This document shows, piece after piece, positions 58,370 to 64,000 of a stretch of DNA of 64,000 bases (positions are counted from its first letter, which is position 1; every line of letters starts with the position of its first letter). The position numbers were made by a program, and so were the translations under genes. Under the pieces are notes generated by a model that did not search any database, was not told where the DNA came from, and saw only the letters and a program-made list of their open reading frames with translations. The stretch comes from Yamagishiella unicocca (lineage: Eukaryota > Chlorophyta > Chlorophyceae > Chlamydomonadales > Volvocaceae): positions 558,001 to 622,000 of the forward strand of contig BDSL01000056.1 of the NCBI GenBank assembly GCA_003116995.1, read 5' to 3'.

Positions 58370-61300
58370 GAGGCCCAGGAGGCGGGGTTGTGGGGGTTGG
58401 GTGGGTGTCTGCTGGTGGTAGTTGTGGTTGCGTGTGGGGGGCTGATGGCCGCCTACGTGGCCGGAGCAGCAGCCTGGCCGCGTCCGCACAGCTGCGAGCA
58501 GGGTGGGCGGTAGAGAGCGATGTCAGCGTCAGAGAGCTGTCGAGCGGGGCTGACCGACAAAGGCGTGCACTGAGCGTTGACCGGGCTTGGGGGCATAGGG
58601 GTGCAGAGTGAGTACCAGAGTGGAGTGGGGAACGATGGGAGCAGGTAGGCTCGACGGCTTCCGCCGATGATGACGGGTCGGGTCAGGCAGGTAAGAGGGA
58701 TAGCTGGGTCGGCTCGGCGGGGGGGAGATGGGCGGCGGGAGGGGGGCAGCCACGGACTCGCCGTGGAGGCGTGTGGGGTTGGAAACGTATTCGCTACGTC
58801 ATATCTATATTGTGGACGCTCAGCTGGTTAGTGATGTATCGCGGGTGGTGAGGTGCCTCGGGGCAGCAGTAGGCATGACGGTGGTGCAGTGCCGGTGTGA
58901 CTTGGTGCGCGCAACGTTTTTGGACCGATCGGCGGATGTACCGCAACATGGGCTGCTGCAGTGCTGCAGTCCTGGAGTCGCGGCATGTGGGGGGGTGCGA
59001 CTGCGGCCGCTGCTGCCCTCCCTGCTGCTGCTGCCGCCGCTGCGGGTGTGCGGCGGCCACCCCCCTCGGTTAGCCGACAGTGCGCGGTGTGCGGCTCCTG
59101 CCGCGGGTGTTACTGTAGTTACATACAGGCCACGTGTACATGGTAAGTACTCGCCGCCGGGTGTCAGGCAAGGGCCCTCCTCCTGCATGCGCCATGACCA
59201 GGGGAGATGCCGAGGACGGACGATGATCCACCACCACATGCACGTTTGCACCTGCGGTCGCACAGCGGTGCTTGGGCGGAGGCACCGCTGAGGAGTGTGT
59301 GTGGTGGGGTGGCCCTGGCGCGTTGGTAACGGCGTTGATAGGGGCGGGGAAGAGATGGACTGCTTCGACGAGGGGGCGGGGAGGCTGAGCCGACCTGTGG
59401 GGTCCGGCGGGCTCACGATGTGGGGCTGGCCTGGCTATTGGCCTTTTGGGGCTGCAGTACCGGATACGGTACCCGGCACTCAATCAATAAACTCCACTCC
59501 CTCGGCCCTCGTTCCTTTCTTACGGTTTTTGAGGACCGCTTGATGCGCATATGGACGTGACCGCTTGCTGATGGATGGAATGGATAAGGAGGAATGTGTG
59601 GCCGCACGCACGTCGCAGCTGCTGCTCGCAACCGCTCGAATAATAATAGAATGCACCGAATGAGGGGGTAGAGCGGTAAACGGTCAGGCCACGACGTCCC
59701 GGCCCGATATTGAGCCGGAAATGCCTTCTGGCGCCTTGTAACGGTGGAACTTGGAACGCTCTGGCCGTATGCCGCGTTCGCAGTAACTCCCACCTCGTCA
59801 GGATCCAACCCAGCTGGCCCCGCCCTTAGGTGCGCCGTACATCCCTGGTGACGTGCCCCATGTCTCCACCGCCGACGCCACTGGTGCCGCCGCGCCTGCT
59901 GCATGCCAGCCCTTATACTGACGCTTGCTACGCAGCCTCCGCAGCTGTGCGTGAACAGCAAGCCGCACATAATGGCCCCATCGGCACGGGTGGCAAAAAC
60001 AAAACCGGTGGCAGCGGCTGCGGCAACGATTCGTGCGGTTTCCCGGGATGGGTGTGGGCTTAGCGGCAAGCTGGGAGGGCACCCGCGGCGGGTGAGCCGG
60101 CGGCATGCACGCCGCTTGGCGTGAGTGTTGTTGTAATCGTTACAGTGTTGAGTGTTGCTGTGACAAACGGTCCCCGATCAGATTTGATCCAACACCCCGC
60201 GGACCAGTCCTGCGTGACATGCCCCGCCTGCCAGTCTCCCGAGTACCGCGAGGTTCCAGGCACTGCAACAAGACACGACAGCTACTCCCCTCCCCGCGGC
60301 TGGTCTCCGTTACCCATGCTGCGGGTTGTAGTTTAAATGTGCGGGTTGTTGGGGATGAGCTGGTTGATGTGTCGTGGTCCTGCCGCCGTCGAGGGTCTGA
60401 TAAGTTTGCTTCTGGGCGGTCCATGCAAGGTATTTAGTTATTCCTCGACTTTGGTATCTGGCACTTTGAGTGTGGGTCTGCTTACGCAGGTTTATGCTGA
60501 TGTGGGAGGATTCTGCCTTGCTTGTAGTGGCGCCGGTTGCGCTGCAGTTTAAACTTTGCCTGAGCTGCGGTTGGTATACTGGCTGCTTTCCCCTTAGTCC
60601 GGTCATTGCTGCTTTTTGGGCGGGGCCCCAGCGCGAACCGCCTCGGGGTCCCCCCTCGTTTTTGGTGGTTTATCGCATCTCAGACTGGTGCCTCCTTCAG
60701 TGTCAGGCAGTGTGCACGATGGTGTTCCTTTAGCAGCTACTACTAGTATGAGGCAATCCAAGGTTTATTTTGCATGTTGTGTTATGTAAAACTGGTATGT
60801 TGGCGTAGCTACGTTGCTTGAAGTACGACTCTCCTCTTAATGCCTAGAGTAGAAGGTCGCCCAAAGTATGATATCGAAGTGGGGGTGGATGTTTGGCTGC
60901 TGGCAGGCTGTTTAGCGCACTGACTGGCAGAATGGAGTACCTGCTACCACATGAGCCCCAATAATTGCTCAATGTCTCCACCCTGGACCGACTTCTTTTT
61001 AACTCGCCGCAACACGCTAGTTTGCCCCCCATTCGTACTGACCACAGCGTTAAGCCGTCGCCTCCTGATTTCGCGTTTTAGAGCTGACCCTAGCCGACGA
61101 CGGCATTAAGCCGTCGCCCTTTTATTTCACAAATTAGGGCTGACGGCAGGATGACGCGTCTCCCCCACTTCCGGATGGAGCTCCTGACGGCATCGCGCTG
61201 TCCGGGCTGCCTACCTTGAGCCCCTAAACGATCTGATAGACAGCTACCGCACAGCTGCCAGCACGGCGCTACCGTCTTCCCTCTCAAACGGACCTGGCGC

Positions 61301-61870
61301 ACCCCAAACGACAATCGCACAGACTAAGCCGCAATGACGCACGACCAAAATTGCATGTGCCGCCGGCGCCGGGTTTTGGAGGTCAAACTCAGCTCAGCCA
61401 CCCAGTTCACAAGGACCCCCATAACCAAGGAAGGGAGGCACGGCATTGGGTCACGCACTGGCCGACACCGCAGCCACGGGCTCGCGGTCTAGGCGCAGGA
61501 AAAGAAGGGCCCACTGCAGTCCGGCAGAGCCAGGCCGAGCAAGCGCGAGCGCCTCACCTTGCCACGTGCCATATCACCCGTCGCTCCGGGCGCTGCTCCG
61601 AGCTGATCCAGCCGCACGGTATTTACCACCGGCCACGGGATCAACAACGCTGAGCCTGGCCTGCAGCCCCCAGCAGCCCGAAACCACTTGCCCCCCGCAT
61701 CCCATACCCGTCCCCTAGCCCGACACACCGAAACACCCCTCACATGCCCCCACTCACACGAGCATGCCCCCTGACACGATTCCCTCCTCCGATTCACCCC
61801 CAGACCAGCGCACCACCAAGTGCCGCGGCCACGCCAGGGTCCCTGGGCGGGTAGCCCAACACCCCTTCCA
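58370..61870. other. Intergenic region, no gene recognised
   Basis: About 3.5 kb after the unknown gene. Frames on both strands are short, overlapping and without motifs; the Cys/Pro-rich stretch near 60.2 kb matches nothing I know. The 3' UTR of the unknown gene lies at the start. Confidence 0.45.
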
Positions 61871-62454
61871 TCAGCAGAGCACCCCCGTGCCATTGCCTTT
61901 GCCCGCGCCCTGCTCAAAGCGCTGAACCTCTCGCCCATCTATCTAGTGCTGCCGCCTCCGCATCACGCTGCCGAGTCACCGCCCGTGGGAACAGCAGCTC
62001 GTCCGCAACTTCACGTTATGGCAAAGGGCCCTTCGATTCCCCCAGACCCAACTCCCCCTCCGGCTTCTTCGGCGGCTCCAGGCACGTCCATTGCCAGCCC
62101 GTGTTGCAGCCGACCACCGACGATGGGTCTGCTGCAGCAACTGGTTCTCCCAGTGCGTATCCTGCCGCATTCCAAACCTACAGTGACACCCTGCTGACCT
62201 ACAGTGACACCCTGCTGCAACAGCGCCAGCGTGCGTCCGACGCCAGGATGTCCCAGCCGAGTGTAGACAGCCTCGACCAGCGCCTGGCGGGCCTCCGACG
62301 GTGGGCAGACCGCTCATTCCCATTGGCCGTCACCCGCAGCAGCTGCACGCCGACCCATCCAGTGACAGCTCGCCACCACGGAGGGGGCTTGAGGCGCCTC
62401 CCCACCCCATGCCACCAGCACGCAGAGCTACCAGCACGCAGAGCAGCCTTATGA
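61871..62454 (+). CDS. Unassigned Ser/Pro-rich coding-like stretch
   Basis: One plus-strand frame stays open from about 61.87 kb to TGA at 62452-62454 and reads as a Ser/Ala/Gly-rich disordered region (SATSRYGKGPFDSPRPNSPS, then GFFGG), then a duplicated TYSDTLL heptad coded by a perfect 21-bp repeat at about 62178-62219, then a helical segment VDSLDQRLAGLRRWADRSFP. The composition resembles volvocine low-complexity exons. No start, splice partner or family was identified. It may be part of a gene extending into the minisatellite or beyond the window. Confidence 0.3.
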
Positions 62455-62477
62455 GTTTGGAAAGGCAAAAGGCGCCG

Positions 62478-63945
62478 CTACCTAAAGCACACCGCCGTGT
62501 TGTTGACCATACGGAAGGCGCCGCCGCCTGAAGCACGCCGCCGCCACCTGAAGCACGCCGCCGCATTGTTGCCCAGAAGGAAGGCGTCGCCGCCTGAAGC
62601 ACGCCACCGCAGTGTGGACAAGACGGAAGGCGCCGCTGCCTGAAGCACGCCACCGCATTGTAGACAAGACGGAAGGCGCCGCTGCCTGAAGCACGCCACC
62701 GCATTGTAGACAAGACGGAAGGCGCCGCCGCCTGAAGCACGCCACCGCATTGCTGACCAGACGGAAGGCGCCGCTGCCTGAAGCACGCCACCGCATTGTA
62801 GACAAGACGGAAGGCGCCGCTGCCTGAAGCACGCCACCGCATTGTAGACAAGACGGAAGGCGCCGCCGCCTGAAGCACGCCACCGCATTGCTGACCAGAC
62901 GGAAGGCGCCGCTGCCTGAAGCACGCCACCGCATTGTAGACAAGACAGAAGGCGCCGCTGCCAAAGGCACGCCACCGTGTTGTTGACTAGGCGGAGGGCG
63001 CCGCCGCCTGAAGCGCGCCACCGTGTTGTTGACCAGATGGAAGGCGCCGCCGCCTGAAGCACGCCACCGCATTGTTGCCCAGACGGAGGGCGCCGCCACC
63101 TGAAGCACGCCGCCGCATTGTTGCCCAGAAGGAAGGCGGCGCCGCCTGAAGCACGCCACCGCATTGTTGCCCAGGCGGAAGGCGCCACTACCTGAGGCAC
63201 GCCACCGCATTGCTGACCAGACGGAAGGCGCCGCCGCCTACAGCACGCCGCTGTGTTGTTGACCAGATGGAATGCGCCGCTGCCTGAAGCACGCCGCCGC
63301 CACCTGAAGCACGCCGCCGCCACCTGAAGCACGCCGCCGCATTGTTGCCCAGAAGGAAGGCGCCGCCGCCTGAAGCACGCCACCGCATTGTAGAGAAGAC
63401 GGAAGGCGCCGCCGCCTGAAGCACGCCACCGCAGTGTTGCCCAGGCGGAAGGCGCCGCTGCCTGAGGCACGCCGCCGCATTGTGGACAAGACGGAAGGCG
63501 CCGCCGCCTGAAGCACGCCGCCGCCGCCTGAAGCACGCCGCCGCATTGTTGCCCAGAAGGAAGGCGCCGGCGCCTGAAGCACGCCACCGCATTGTAGACA
63601 AGACGGAAGGCGCCGCCGCCTGAAGCACGCCACCGCATTGTAGACAAGACAGAAGGCGCCGCTGCCAAAGGCACGCCACCGTGTCGTTGACCAGGCGGAA
63701 GGCACCGCCGCCTGAAGCACGCCGCTGTGTTGTTGCCCAGGCGGAGGGCGCCGCCGCCTGAAGTACGCCGCCGCATTGCTGACCAGACGGAAGGCGCCGC
63801 CGCTTGAAGCACGCCGCCGTATTGTTGCCCGGAAGGAAGGCGCCGCCGCCTGAAGCACGCACGCCGCCATGTTGTTGGCCAGATGGAAGGCGCCGCCGCC
63901 TGAAGCACTCCGCCGCCGCCTGAAGCACGCCGCCGCATTTCTGAC
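62478..63945. repeat. 46-bp minisatellite array (about 30 copies)
   Basis: Unit: TGAAGCACGCCACCGCATTG, then TAGACAAGACGGAAGGCGCC, then GCTGCC, with a 46-bp period (for example copies at 62641 and 62687). Variants affect the middle (TTGTTGCCCAG, TTGCTGACCAG). Some units are interrupted by extra 18-bp partial copies around 63295-63335 and 63515-63535. The minus strand has no stop codon in any of the three frames, so three overlapping long open frames exist, up to 504 codons at 63992-62478. Because 46 is not a multiple of three, each frame cycles with a 138-bp, 46-residue period. I annotate it as repeat rather than gene. Confidence 0.95.
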
Positions 63946-64000
63946 CGAGTCGTCCGCTCCAGCCAGCCAGTTGCGGGTCTCGATCGTCTCATCAGTCCGG

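Noticed and set aside
62478..63945. CRISPR array
   Set aside because: The repeats are head-to-tail without unique spacers, in an intron-rich eukaryotic genome.

Overview
The window looks like nuclear DNA of a green alga, most likely volvocine (Chlamydomonas/Volvox relatives). Genes are split into many short exons by GT-AG introns. Several introns are C- or G-rich. Likely TGTAA polyadenylation signals lie downstream of some genes. The recognisable genes are plant-like: a SAC9-type SAC-WW protein, a plant-type DHHC acyltransferase, ArgJ and an M17 leucine aminopeptidase. Exon models were built by hand from splice sites, reading phase and remembered family motifs; no alignment was run.

Layout. 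1-412 (+): 3' end of an unidentified acidic-tailed protein. 1570-11850 (+): 22-exon SAC9-like phosphoinositide phosphatase with an intact CX5R site and a WW domain; its introns hold a 254-bp satellite array (3717-5435) and a 120-bp direct-repeat pair (2922-3371), and one intron is GC-AG. 11851-15553: no gene seen. 15554 to about 17.2-17.7 kb (+): single-repeat MYB protein. About 17.7-20.8 kb: no firm gene. 20793-24795 (-): DHHC S-acyltransferase with several zinc-ligand cysteines replaced. 24.8-27.7 kb: coding-like fragments only. 27737-32238 (+): ArgJ. 34058-42634 (-): leucine aminopeptidase, convergent with ArgJ. 42.6-49.4 kb: no firm gene. 49401-51293 (+): start of a CCT4 (TCP-1 delta) chaperonin gene, truncated, frameshifted and lacking the ATPase aspartate. 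It runs into 51257-58369 (+), a long unrecognised low-complexity protein. 58.4-62 kb: no firm gene. 61.9-62.45 kb: a coding-like stretch. 62478-63945: a 46-bp minisatellite open in all three minus-strand frames.

The genes look like unrelated housekeeping functions (lipid signalling, transcription, palmitoylation, arginine synthesis, peptide turnover); nothing suggests they form one pathway. The most unusual features are the CCT4 remnant joined in phase to the unknown gene, the cysteine-depleted DHHC domain, the intronic satellite with a higher-order pattern, a recurrent intron element in the unknown gene, and the triple-frame-open minisatellite.
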